From Tenebrio molitor (taxonomy: Eukaryota > Arthropoda > Insecta > Coleoptera > Tenebrionidae), in contig NC_091049.1 of the NCBI RefSeq assembly GCF_963966145.1, positions 26,908,001-26,972,000 on the forward strand: 64,000 nucleotides of DNA, written 5' to 3'. Below are positions 22,431-34,370 of this stretch, piece after piece. The position numbers and the translations under genes are program-made. Positions within the stretch are counted from its first letter, which is position 1. Each line of letters opens with the position of its first letter. Below the pieces are notes generated by a model. It did no database searches, was not told the DNA's origin, and saw nothing but the letters and a program-made list of their open reading frames with translations.

Positions 22431-23930
22431 AAAAACATTCTGCAGTAGATTTAATTACAAACAAATGCAACACATCTCGGTGAGAACAGTGGTAATAAAG
22501 GAAAGCTATTATCAAAAAGCAGAAAAAATAAAAGAACAGAATGTAATACATACTTAAGAGTGGAAATGGAGAAAAAAATATTTTTTCTAATTTTGACATA
22601 TAAAGTGACACTTTTCAAAATTAATTGACGTTTGGAAACGTCACACTTTTCGTAACTGGTTACGAAAAGTAAAATCTTTCCTAACTGGTTAGGAAAAATT
22701 TATTGTATCATCAATTTGACACTGTCATATTTTTTGTTTTTAAGCAAAATAACCGTTCCTACTTACCTACTTGATATTTTAACACATTAGGAAACACGTT
22801 AGGAAATGCAATTTTGTGTAACTCGTGTGATTTTGCGGGATCTCGCTGCGCTCGTCCCGCAAATATTCCACTCGTTACACAAAATAACGCATTTCCTAAC
22901 TGGTTACATAAATAGCTATTGTTTGTTTCCATTTCTTTTCTCTGTTTTGTCATTAGTTTTTTTTTACTTCTCTTTCTCATTTTATTTCTCCAATATTCTG
23001 AAAATAAACAAAGGTAAGAACATTTCACACACGCCCTGTTTTTCAAAAAATCTTCTCACCTTTTACATATTTTAAGATTTTTTATCATTTCATTTTATTT
23101 TGTGTTCATTCACACTTGAAACAAAAAGTGAATTAAATCCCTCCCAAAATTCCAACCAAAACATTGAATTTGAAATAACTTTTCCAAAAATAGTTTTCGA
23201 TTCATTTCTTCGTGATCACAGCACACTTAATCAAAATATTATTTTCTTGATCACATTGATCATATTGAAATTATTGTTTAAAAAAAAAAAAAAGTATATC
23301 ATTTTATTAGGAGCAAAAATGAAGTTTTATGTTCTGAGGCTCGTAGTTTGAGAGCCGATTTTTTTAATTATTCGTCTGTCCAGTTTTATTTGGATAGATT
23401 TTATAAGTACGTTTTGCAATTATGTACAGGTTTCTTGATTAAATCTCATTTATCCACTCCCGCTTTCAATATGCAGATTCGGGACCGAATTTGTTAAAAT
23501 TTGGGTTAGGAATGATTTAGCTAGTTTACTTTATCTGCCGCTCGTCAGCTCGTCATGCCACGGCAGTGAGTAACACTTCAGCATTATCAATCCAGCAGTA
23601 AATGTCATATTTTACTGACGTTTGAAGAAAAAAACTTTATCGCAACTTTACATCACCTGAAATCTTCGATTTGATTTGTCATTGTGAAAAAGGAAACTTC
23701 GCAGCAAATAATTCGCATCAAAAATATCTAAAAAACTCCAGTACATAAAAACTTCACAAGCCAAAACTGAAATAAAGTTTACAAACCGTAATCTCAGTTC
23801 TCCTTCGAGTTATTGTCAAGTACTTTTTATCGCACCTTTAGAAACTTTTATTTTTATGCCGCCGGCGCCGTAAAGCGACAATTATTATCTGGAATTGCCC
23901 CTCGCGCATTTTTTTCCGCGAATTCATCTC
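22430..23930. other. Intergenic sequence with a palindrome
   Basis: No gene recognised. A long fold-back lies at 22801-22898: AGGAAATGCAATTTTGTGTA opposes TACACAAAATAACGCATTTCCT (split), with GCGGGA/TCCCGC inside. A shorter one is at about 22,620-22,700 (CTAACTGGTTAGG). Confidence 0.45.
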
Positions 23931-23937
23931 TAAAATA

Positions 23938-24125
23938 TGCTCAAGTGTAGTAATCCCCCACAATTAGTAAATTTTTAAGAAACTAATTTCACTTAAACAC
24001 GTCTGAAAAAAACCCGCGAGAGGGCGTCGTTCAATGACATAACAATAGTAAATAGCGGCAACACCGCGCGAGATCCAGTGACCTTGCAAAATCCCGCTTA
24101 AATACTAACTGTCAAACTTGATCTT
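23938..24125. repeat. Direct duplication, left copy
   Basis: Shares CTCAAGTG.AGTAATCCCCC, TTTCACTTAAACACGTCTG, CCGCGAGAGGGCG and AAATCCCGCTTAAATACTA with 24430-24634, in the same order and orientation. Confidence 0.7.
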
Positions 24126-24429
24126 CCCTACTGAGATAATTAAAATATTTTTTCACGTGTTTCTAAATTTTTCTTTTTTTATGTAAATAGAGAAATTTTT
24201 TTTTATTGCATATAATCTTTTCCAATTTTTTTTGTCATTATTTTTTTAGTTCTCTTTCACATCTTACAATATTTCACAATATTCACTTTAAATAATAAAA
24301 CGTCTTCTTTCAGTTAAATATTTGTAGATCTTATTTATATTATTTGTCACTTATTCATCAATCTTTCTTCTTGTTTGTTCTTTTTCTGCTAGGCTAAGCT
24401 CTGTCGTAAAACAAACTTTAACTAAAACC

Positions 24430-24634
24430 CGCTCAAGTGCAGTAATCCCCCGCAAACAGCGTATTTTCAAGAAACCAATTTCACTTAAACACGTCTGGAA
24501 AAAATCCGCGAGAGGGCGCATCGGTTCGATTACATAACAATCGCGCGCACAGCGGCAACGCCGCGCGACTTGACACATCGAGATCCAATCGCCTTTGCAA
24601 AATCCCGCTTAAATACTACCTGTCAAACTTGATC
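24430..24634. repeat. Direct duplication, right copy
   Basis: Second copy of 23938-24125, richer in CpG (CGCGCGCACAGCGGCAACGCCGCGCG region, split here for length). Confidence 0.65.
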
Positions 24635-24787
24635 CCCGACAAGAAATAACTCTTCCAGAAGCGAAAAACAGCAATTTCCTTACAAATTAAAAATGATTGA
24701 TCACCGGCGAAATTACGCCCCCGTCCCTGTCCCGCCTCAGATCCCGCTTGATTTACGACCAGGGAAAAAACCCAAAAATCGACTCAC

Positions 24788-24860
24788 CTCTGACCCGGGC
24801 CTCCTTGATCTGGATTGTCTCGACGCTGAATTATTACTTAATTATTGTTGATCGTTGAGC
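24788..24860 (-). promoter_or_regulatory. Candidate first non-coding exon and promoter (minus)
   Basis: The minus strand has a strong splice donor, GTCAGAG|GTGAGTC (exon end 24788), preceded by CpG-bearing sequence. That suggests a 5' untranslated exon of a gene running left. No coding exon for such a gene was found in the window, so this is speculative. Confidence 0.25.
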
Positions 24861-25159
24861 AAATGGTTGAACACAGTCTGGACACAGGCACGGCTCCAGC
24901 GACGAAACAGGCCCGGACTCGCACACGGTACAGATTTGAATTCCAATCACATAGGTTATACCCGGGGAGATGATTGTTTACGGCAGCGTCGCCCGCGGCG
25001 CCTCTAGATGGCGCTGGATTTGCACGATTCCTGGGCCAACTGGGACGTATCGATTCGCCTGACACGGCGCGATCAAGCAGGCCGCCGCGATTTTTTTACG
25101 CGTCTAATGACATTACCATCCTTCCATTAGACGCCATTTATCGAAACAAAAGAGATCCA

Positions 25160-25733
25160 CTTAACGCCCATGATAAAATTTAAACTCGATCGAGTAGGCC
25201 CGGGGCAAAAAAAAACACAAAAGCTTGTACATCAAACTTTATTATATCAGTAAATTCAGTTAATCAGTTAAAATATAACTAGGACTAGCTAGAGCGTTAT
25301 TGTATTCCCCCGTCGAAAAAATATCACTAGTCTAATTGTCATCACGCCGTCGTCAGGTACTTGAAGAAGTGTCAAATCGTCTCCATACTACGTTCTGATT
25401 GATTAATTTTAAGACACTTATGAATGCTGGGATCGGTGCACTCTTTCGAGAAAAGTTGATTGGAGGTGCAGACCTAACCTCAAAAATTGTTAACATTAAA
25501 CTTAGCTTAGTCAATAACATCGATAATGCTCCAAAACTTTAACTAGTCAATTATCACAAGGTCATATAAAAAGTCAGTTTGAGTGCCACTGGAATGTCAC
25601 GTGGCCCCGTGCCAACCTAACCTATATTGTAACAAAATCGAGTGTGCCGAGTCAAGAGGAACTCATACCGACTGTTACTCTGAATAATCGAAAGAAAATG
25701 AGCGCCTCTGGCCGTCGATAAAAAACAGAACGT
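25160..25733. other. 3' flank of Orco
   Basis: Probable 3' untranslated and downstream region of the minus-strand Orco gene. No other gene is visible. Confidence 0.4.
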
Positions 25734-28700
25734 CTACTTGAGCTGGACCAGCACCATGAAGTAGGTGACGACAGCGCCAAGGACCTGCAACCCAACGGTC
25801 AGAAAGTCACCAGATCGAGCGGTCGACGTACCGAAGCGAACAGATCCAGAGAGATCGTGAAGAATTTAGCCCCCGAGATGGACATGGCCTTTTGACATTG
25901 CTGACAGACGATCTGGACGAAGGTCTTGGCTTCTTCGGAGCCGTCGTACCAGTGGCAGCTGTAGGCGGCCTCCATCACAGAAGAGCTCTCCTCGATGAGG
26001 CGGTTGCCGAAGATGCAGAAGTGAAACACTTGGGCCAGGGCGAAGAGGAGGTAGCCGATCACGGTGGCGGCGTACTTGTCCACCCCCGTGATCTTGGTCG
26101 CTTGATACGCCAACAGGGTCAGCATGATTGTTGAGGTCAACATGTGCAGGAGGAGGGCCACGCCGTAAGCGTCACCGATAGCAGTGACCAACCTGACAAA
26201 CACAAATCACTAAAATTTTTGACAGCAAATTTTGCAACATTGACATTTGAAATAAATGAATACTTTTCGCTCTTCAGGGGTGACCGCGAGGTCATTTTTG
26301 GTTCACCCTGAGTCCAACAAACCCCAGAGCACGCCCCTCGCCCTGTTAAAAATTAAAATCGACGAATATGGGTTTAAAACGTCGCGTTTTAATAATTAAT
26401 TAGTCCTCGATCGCTGATAGAAAAATCAATCAATACTTGTTGCATTTTTAATGGTTCTAAAAGGAGCGAGGCGTCCGTTGTTCTTCCCACGGTTATAAAA
26501 ATGTAAAGTTATCGATCTACCTGACGACGTGTTTGTGTCGCTCTACCCAGTACTTGATGGCCGACCGCACCATCAGTTCTTGCTTCTTGGTGAGGCCGTT
26601 GGGACCGACGCCGCCGCCGACACCGCCGAAGTTCTGCAAGGCGCCGCCGCGGAAGTGCCCGCCGAGTTCTTGGCGGGTGCTGTACACGCCTTTCAGGTCT
26701 TCGTTCTTGGTGTTGTAGTCTGCAATTTAAACGGTGGCTTAAGTAAGCTAAGTCAAATTTTGACAGAATGCAGTGGGAGGTTTTTGATTTTAGAAAATTT
26801 TCAAAATTCGGAGAAAAAAATACCGCGTTGGGTTAAGAAGTTTTCAAATCAGAATCAGATCACAGAGTTTTTAAACTTGAAAGTTATCCAGAGAATCACT
26901 CTTGAAATCCAAAATTTTTGTTTTTGAGTCAAATAATTTTTCAAAAAATAAATTCGTGTAATTAGAGGACCAAGATGTTGATCTTCTCGTTGGTCACGTT
27001 CTTTTTCCGAAATCACTTTTGGTGTGTTTGCATTTTTTCGAAAATTTTTTGGTTTACCATTTTCGATGAGATTGTCTTGGGATGTGGCGCTCGGGGCTCG
27101 GAACAAGTCGGCACTCTTGGGCACGTAAGTGTCCAAGGACGCCGAAAGCTCCATCAGAGGCTTCATGATTTCCTTCAGGTGTTGCAGTTGTTCGCAGGCG
27201 AATATCAACCATGAACAGAAGAGGCTGTCCAAGAGATTCGCGTGGGACAGTGCGAAAAAGACGTAATAGACCTGTGGAAAGTTAAGAATGAAGGTGGAGC
27301 TTTGTACGTGGTGGACTGAAGAATGTAAATAAAATTAAAAAACGCTGAAAACAAAGAATAAGACCAAAGAAAAATAAAATCACTGACTAAATAAATTGAT
27401 TGTAAAAAATATGAAAATAACAACAATAATTATGTAAAGCAGAGACAGTTTACAAACAAGATAAATTTAGAAAGTAAACACTGAATAAAAATGATGGTAT
27501 AAAGAAGAAAAAATGTAAAATGTAAAAGGAGTCAAAAGGGAAGAAAAATTTGAAAACTAAAAATTAGATAAATGTTGATATAAGAAATTGAGATGAAAGA
27601 CAAAAATGAGAAAGTAGAATGGAAATGGAAATAAGAAATGTGAGATAATAATTGTTTTGTGTTTAAAACAGCAGAGAAATCAATTTAAATAATGATGGGA
27701 TGACTTTAGTACCGTGGAATAAAGGTCAACCTTTGGTTTGGGACGTTACTGTCGTAGATACACTTGCAGACAGTTACGTATTGAAAACATCTGAAGTCTC
27801 AGGTTTTGCCGCTGAAATGGCTTGCAAACGCAAACATAACAAATATCGTTCAATTATTTCGTCAAACTACATATTTAAAGGTTTAGCCTTTGAAACCTTA
27901 GGCCCTTGGTGCAAAGAAACAATAGATTTTATTAATGTCATCGGAGACCGACTTATCGCGGAATCAGGGGATTCAAAATCTAAGAAATTCCTTTTTGAGA
28001 GGATTTCCCTTGCCATTCAACGTGGAAACGCTGCAAGCATTCGGGGCACTTTTCCAGATTCCGCATTATTATCGGAAATTTTCGCATTGTAAATTAAAAA
28101 TGTTATTTAAATAAACAAAAATGTTATGTAATTATGTTATTAATAAAAAATGTGGTTAAAAAAGTAGAAATAAACACAAATTCAAAATATAAAAAGAAAC
28201 TCAAGAATCTGAAGAAAAGACCAAATCTGAAAATGCAAATACGAGATTAAAGTTGAATTAAAAATCAAAATGAAACAATAAGTGAAAAATCTGAACACAA
28301 AAGAAAATTAGAAATGTCAGTTGAGGTCAAAATCTTTTTGGTATTAAAAATAGAGGAACACAATTAAAACAAGTAGATTAAAAAATTAGATGACAATGAA
28401 ATATAAACAAAGTTAAAATACAAAAGAGATACGAAATATTAAAATACACTGAAAAATTCCAAAAATGTCAATCCAAAAATTGGATAAAAATTATGGTGCA
28501 AAAACTTAGAAGAAAAAAGAGAAAACAAATGTTAATTGAGAAATTTCTTGGTATCAAAAAGCTAAGACCATTAAAATAAATACATTAACGATTTTTTAAA
28601 AAATAATCACCAGCTACTAAAAATAATTGGACAGAAAAGGAATATAAACATTTTTAAAAAGAACGTGAAAACAGGGTTAATAAAGGAAATATATCACCAA

Positions 28701-31014
28701 TAAAGCAGAAAAAATAAAAGAATAATGTAAAATGTACAAGTTATAAAAGAAAAACGAAAAGTATAGAATGTAATATTTAAGAGTGGAAATGGAGAAAAAC
28801 ATGTTTTGTTTGTTTTCATCTCCTTTCTATTTTTTGTCATTAGTTTTTTAGTTCTCTATCTCATCTTATTTCTACAATACTTATTATGAAAATTAACAAA
28901 GATAAAATTATAGATTATATCATTAAGAGTAGAAGTGAGTTTCTTTGTGCTAAGCCCAGAGACTGAAAACCGAGACGAAGTCAAGGTTGGGAACTGGGCG
29001 AAGCACAAAAAGACTTTCTACTTTTTTGGCGGTTTAAAGACATGAAAAATGTGTCAAACTCACCTGGAATACTAGAGTAATATAATACGGCATTCCTGAC
29101 ATGGCGTTCCACGGGTACCAAGCCTTCACCAACAACCTTGGAATTTCTTCAGTGATGGTCATATTCTCATTGTCAGGATCTTTGATGTTGTGGACACTGT
29201 CCCCAACGAAAGTGATAGAAGTCCAAGCTAAACCGCAATCGACAAAGAAGAATATAAGTCAAGAACAGCGGTCTTACAGTGGAACCTTGCACAACCCCCC
29301 CAAGTCTCGAAGAAAGTTAATGGTAAATCTAGTTCAACTGGGTAAATAAATGTTTACAAAAATGCACAAGCAAAAACAGTTTAAACTTGATTTTTATTAA
29401 AAATATATTGGTGAAAGGAAAAAAAGAAAAAATGAAAAGAAAAGCGGCATCTTTGAAAGTATGATAAGTTTATCAATACCAAAGGCTCTGCTAACAAATA
29501 AAGAAGACATTTTTGAAAATATAATGAGATATCACAATGAGATATTATAATGAGATCTCATTCCCAAAGATTCTACTAACAAACGTAAAAGAAAAAGATA
29601 TCGTAATGAGATATTATTACCAAAGCCTTTAATAAGAAATGCAAAAAAAGATATTTCTGAATATATTATAACGAGATATCATAATGAGATATCGTAATTA
29701 GATATCGTAATGAGATATCACATTGAGATATTATAATGAGATCTCATTCCCAAAGGTTCTACTAACAAACGTAAAAGAAAAAGAGACCTTTCTGAAGATA
29801 TAGTAATGAGATATTATTACCAAAGGCTTTACTAAGAAAAGATATTTGTAAAGATATCACAATGAGATATTATAATGAGATATCACATTGGGATATTATA
29901 ATGAGATCTCATTCCCAAAGGTTCTACTAACAAACGTAAAAGAAAAAGAGACCTTTCTGAAGATATCGTAATGAGATATTATAATGAGATATTATTATCA
30001 AAGGTTTTACTAAGAAATGCAAAAATAGACACTTCTGAAGATATTATAATGATATAATGAGATATCTCAGTTAGATATTATAATGAGATCTCATTCCCAA
30101 AGGTTCTACTAACAAATGTCAAAAAAAGAGACATTTCTGAAGATATCGTAATGAGATATTATTACCAAAGGCTTTACTAAGAAAAGATATTTCTGAAGAT
30201 ATCACAATGAGATATTATAATGAGATATTATTATCAAAGGCTTTACTAAGAAATGCAAAAATAGACACTTCTGAAGATATCAAAGATTTTACTAACAAAT
30301 CTAAAATTTAAAAAAGACATTTTTGAAGATATCGTAATAAGACATCATTAATGAACGCTTTACTAACAAATGCAGAAAAAAAGATGTCTTTGAAAATATG
30401 GCGAAATATGGCTCTACTAAAAATACAAAAGAAAGAAAAAACAGACATTTTTGCTGATATTATGAGCGTATCATCACCAAAAGCTCCACCAGTTTCGGAA
30501 TAATTTGAGAATGTGTACAATACCTATCGCACTGAAGGACGTCCAAATAATGATGATATAGAGCAACCTCCTCATCTTCTTCAGCGCCAGAGCGTGGTAC
30601 CGGTTGTTCGACTCGACGAACAACGGATGACTGTTGGGCTGGTTCCAGATCCCCAAAGTCCTGTAAAACAGCTTTGACCTCGCCGCGAAGTACACGAACT
30701 TGGTGATGCAGTGGGTGAAGAAGAGGACGGTGATGGTGTTAGCGGCCAAATCGTTGACGTCGCCCCGTTCGAAGATCAGATTGACGAAGTTGCAGCTGGA
30801 ATCAGGTCAGAACGCGTCTGCATAAGAAGAGCGAAGCTTACCCGTATTGCAGGAGCATGAAAATCAGATGCATTATGCAGTAGCCTAGCCGGAGGGTGTG
30901 GACAGCTCCGGAGTTGTCGGCGTGGTAGTTCAGCATGAAGTGGCCGGACGCTTGGATCAGTCTGATGTTGGGCATGAGGTCGGCCACGAGGCCGGAGACT
31001 TTGAATTTCATCAT
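25734..31014 (-). CDS. Orco: Odorant receptor co-receptor
   Basis: Orco is the obligate partner of insect odorant receptors and forms the ligand-gated cation channel of olfactory neuron dendrites. Seven coding exons, all with GT-AG borders and consistent phases: 31014-30842, 30795-30524, 29227-29064, 27271-27058, 26719-26521, 26192-25832, 25784-25734; total 1434 bases, 477 residues, the family's usual length. The start MMKFKVSGLVADLMPNIR is the classic Orco N-terminus and directly follows an acceptor (TTTTTCAG|ATGATG), so a non-coding first exon must lie upstream. The calmodulin-binding motif SAIKYWVER is at 327-335. The last membrane segments carry FHFCIFGNRLIEESSSV and AAYSCHWYDGS, and the protein ends VTYFMVLVQLK. 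Seven membrane spans are expected. Introns range from 46 and 47 bases to 1.3 and 1.8 kb; the two large ones hold repeats. The gene appears intact. Confidence 0.97.
27432..28890 (+). repeat. Purine-biased dispersed repeat, copy 2 (in an Orco intron)
   Basis: Sister of 21058-22430, lying in the 1.8-kb Orco intron (27272-29063) antisense to the gene. On the Orco strand it is therefore pyrimidine-rich. It carries LINE tail copy iv. Confidence 0.65.
27694..28140 (+). mobile_element. 5'-truncated LINE tail (copy iv), longest copy
   Basis: Encodes about 130 residues of a retrotransposon C-terminus: DGMTLVPWNKGQPLVWDVT, VVDTLADSYV, FETLGPWCKE, FLFERISLAIQRGNAAS, and a stop at 28092. The spacing of DG and WDVTVVD recalls a PD-(D/E)XK nuclease; this assignment is tentative. 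It is inserted at a different point of the host repeat from copy iii. ATTTAAATAA-like text near both ends may be its target duplication. Confidence 0.6.
28911..29030. repeat. Fold-back repeat in an Orco intron
   Basis: AGTAGAAGTGAGT...TTTGTGCTAAGCCC is opposed by GGGCGAAGCACAAAAAGAC...TTTCTACT. A shorter copy sits at 48982-49058 with the same first 27 bases. Confidence 0.55.
29440..30480. repeat. Irregular AT-rich minisatellite in an Orco intron
   Basis: Blocks of GATATCGTAATGAGATATTA, TCCCAAAGGTTCTACTAACAAA (split phrases) and GACATTTCTGAAGATAT are reshuffled many times over about 1 kb. Units of roughly 90-130 bases contain shorter TAATGAGATAT sub-repeats. It fills most of the 1296-base intron 29228-30523. 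Confidence 0.7.
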
Positions 31015-34000
31015 CTGAAAAAGGAAGATTCATATTTTTTATTGTTGGTGAAAAATTATCATAGGAAAATGAGAGTGAGAAAAGACAACTTTGGAAATGA
31101 AAAGGGGCATGGGAAATAGAAGAAAAAGTGAGCAATCGAAGGCAAAACAAGAAAGTGCAAGGTAGAAGATAATAAAAAAATTCAGAAATAAAATGTATAT
31201 TGCATTCAAAGCAAATTAATCATTGATGAAAAACTGTGTAAAAATGCTAGTAAATAAAAAATAAAATGCTCATCAGTCATCACAGTAGAAGGTTAAAATA
31301 GTTATTTGTGTACCAAAGCCAAAAAGTGCATCTTTTTCGTCCGAGTCTAAATTTTCTGGCCGAGGCGCAGCCGAGGCTTGAAAACGGGCCATGACAAAAG
31401 ACAGAGGTGCACATTAAATTAAACTACAAAGCAAAAGACATCATTTGAAAAATTTAAAATTTATTTTGTATCTACCTTTTTCAAATAGATAAATCTATTA
31501 ATACGTATTAACAATTTTTTTGAAAAACAAAACGAGAAATTTACTATTTGCAATACAATTGCTTATTTACATAATCTATGGTGACATTGTTATTTGTTGG
31601 TTTCGTTGTTAACTTACTAAACACACCAACAGATGGCGCTACGGTTCAGCATCCGAAAAAGAATTAATTTTCGTCCGTTTTTGAGAACGAAAAATTACCG
31701 TTTTCATTAAGGGCACCTAAAATAATTATTATAAATAAACATTTTCCCCCTTTAATCGGCGACAATTTTTTTTTCTAACTTCAATTATGCTATTTTTCGT
31801 ACAAAATATTACAAGAAATACCGGACTGTACATAATTTAATTTAATTTTCAATTTTTCAATTTTTAACCTCAGTCGAATCTAATTTGATTAATTAATCCA
31901 CGTTAATTAATTTAATTGATCTCGCGTTTTTCGCAATATCTGGCGGTTGATCTCGTAGATGCCTATTTAATTTAATTCTAATCAATATCGCAAATTTAAT
32001 TAATCGCACAATCTTTTTCGGAACTGATGTCGAAGATCTCGTGCTTTAAATTTAATTATTACTCTCATCTCGCCGATTTGATGATTTCATTAATTTAATT
32101 GATCTCGATCATTTGCTTGATCTGTCCAATAAATTTAATTGAATTAGCGGATTTAATTCGCTACCAGATCAAAAGCAAAATGCCACCAAAAGCGTGAGAT
32201 CACAGAAATTAATTAAATCATTAGCGGTAATTAATTATAGCATCCACGAGGTCAACTGCGAGATTTCGTGAAAACCGCGGGAACAATAATTAAATTAATT
32301 AATGACATTCTCAAACATTTTTCGTTCTTGCATAAACACAATTATTATTACACTCATTAATATATTTTAGAATATATCGGGTGTTTATTTAAATTTCGCC
32401 TCAAAGTAGGCGTTGAAGAGTCGATTGTGAACGCACCATGGATTACAAGTCACGAATCAGCTGTTCGCATCTAACGTCACTTTTTTGTGTTTTTACTCTA
32501 CAGACTGACGAGTGGTGCGTTCACAATCGACTCTTCAACGCCTACTTTGAGGCGAAACTTAAATGAACACCCGATAGAATTTAAAAATGTTACTGATTGT
32601 TGGAAAATGTTTAAAATAATATTTTAACAAAACAAAATGTTGTTTAACAAAGTTATTGAATCTTTTATTATTTTTTTTGAATACTTGGGTGATTTATTAT
32701 TAAATATTGGATCGAATCGATTAGAAATAATTACTCTGAGAAACGACTACAATTTCAATAATAATCATAGATATAATAACTCCTACTTTGGTAGCATATT
32801 CTGCCATTAAATCAATGAAAAGAAAAGAGATCTTCTATTTCTTCTAGCTAATTTTCTTTATGCCCAATTCAAACCCGACTTCGCCCCTGTAGATCTCATT
32901 CTGATTTCTATGATCTCTATGCTGTCAAAATTTGTCGAAACATTAAAACTCTAAACTATGCTTTAGACGCCATTGCCAAGCTACCACTCTGCTTGCTACA
33001 CCATTTTTCCCACTAGATTCACATTCTTCGTTACCACTTAGCCCCCTCCCAAGCTGGTGAATGTTTTATGAATTGAAACTTTAGCTAAAGAAATACTCTA
33101 ACTATCAGTGAAGACCTTATCAAAATCTATACAGTAATTTTTTAGTTATGAGTGCACAAGTAATACATACATACATATAAAATTTGCCTATTACACCAGT
33201 TTCAACTGGGATAAAAAAGTTTTTATTATTTTGGTTGTTCTCTCCACTAGCATTAAATTAAAATTTTATAACCTAACCTTCAAATTTAAAATCATTCGTC
33301 TAAAATTATAAATAAAGTGGTTTTTACGGTTCTAAACATAAGAGGTAAAATAATTGTACCAAATAGACGATAAAATGATGTTTGCATACAATTTGTATTT
33401 TCAATGCACTGAAACTTAGTCCGGCCTGAATGCTGTACCACCGAATATATTTAGTAGTATGTACAAAATACTTTTCAGAAATGATTTTCTGAAGATATTT
33501 TCCAAAAAATACACAAAATCCTGCGAAAAATTTCTCTGGGCAAGTAGGGACAGGACAGGACTTATTTATGTTTGTAAAATGCATTCGTTAATTCTACTTT
33601 AACCCAGTTTTAGTTTTCTTAATACATATGTTGTTTTATAGATAAAATTCAACCAAATTTCAACCGCTTCTGTGAACATCTTATTTTCGTTACTAAAACG
33701 TTACTTTCTAACGCTTCGTCAACTAATTTTTAGCAGAACATAGGAAAGATAAAACAAACTAAAAATCCTTTGTTGTCTCAATATCTTACTTTAAGATCTC
33801 TAAACAACGTCGATTATATGTCAGTATCGAATGGTTTCCGACAGGTTACTTCGTAACGTATTTTCAACCTAATTTTGATCCGATATGAAGACAAAGTACA
33901 CAAACAAAATGTATATGTTTGTTTTATGAACACAATTTTTGGCCATTTCCACTGACATATTTTCGACGCTCCCAACAACGTCCCTTTCACGTCATAAAAC

Positions 34001-34370
34001 AACCTTCCCCTAACGTCCACATGCAGTGCCAACTTGACAAATCGTGACTCAACAAACAATCACCTTGAATGCACTGAAATCTCTTCACACCCACATCAGA
34101 AAGTTCTTCGCATCAACCGCCAACACCGACTGAAATGAAAGTCAGAAGGCCACGGTGGCAGTGAGGGTACTCGATTTTCCGAAATCGTGGACCAATAGAC
34201 GAGATGGCTACCACCCCATTGGACAGTTGTGGTCACGTGCGGTTGGGAATACACCCATCCGATATGATTCTTCTCTGTAATTTACAGAGACAGATCTTGA
34301 AATATTCATGGGGGATGAGGGTCGATGTGGTGGGGTGAGTCGACGATTTGTCATCAATTGATTTAATTTA
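31015..34370. other. Orco upstream region and intergenic DNA
   Basis: It should contain the Orco promoter and non-coding first exon, which I could not locate. A fold-back lies at about 31,325-31,400. The stretch 31,850-32,330 is dominated by TTAATTAA-like sequence. No coding gene recognised apart from the MITE listed separately. Confidence 0.4.
32375..32576. mobile_element. 198-bp MITE with long inverted repeats, family 1 copy 1
   Basis: Element 32377-32574, with TA on both sides. Arms of about 65 bases start TCGGGTGTTTATTTAA and contain GTTGAAGAGTCGATTGTGAA and GGTGCGTTCACAATCGACTC (each in one arm). A second copy is at 39655-39826 and half a copy at 56200-56330. Confidence 0.8.

Noticed and set aside
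29440..30480. CRISPR-like array
   Set aside because: Repeats are irregular, AT-rich and nested, spacers are not unique, and the locus is an insect intron.
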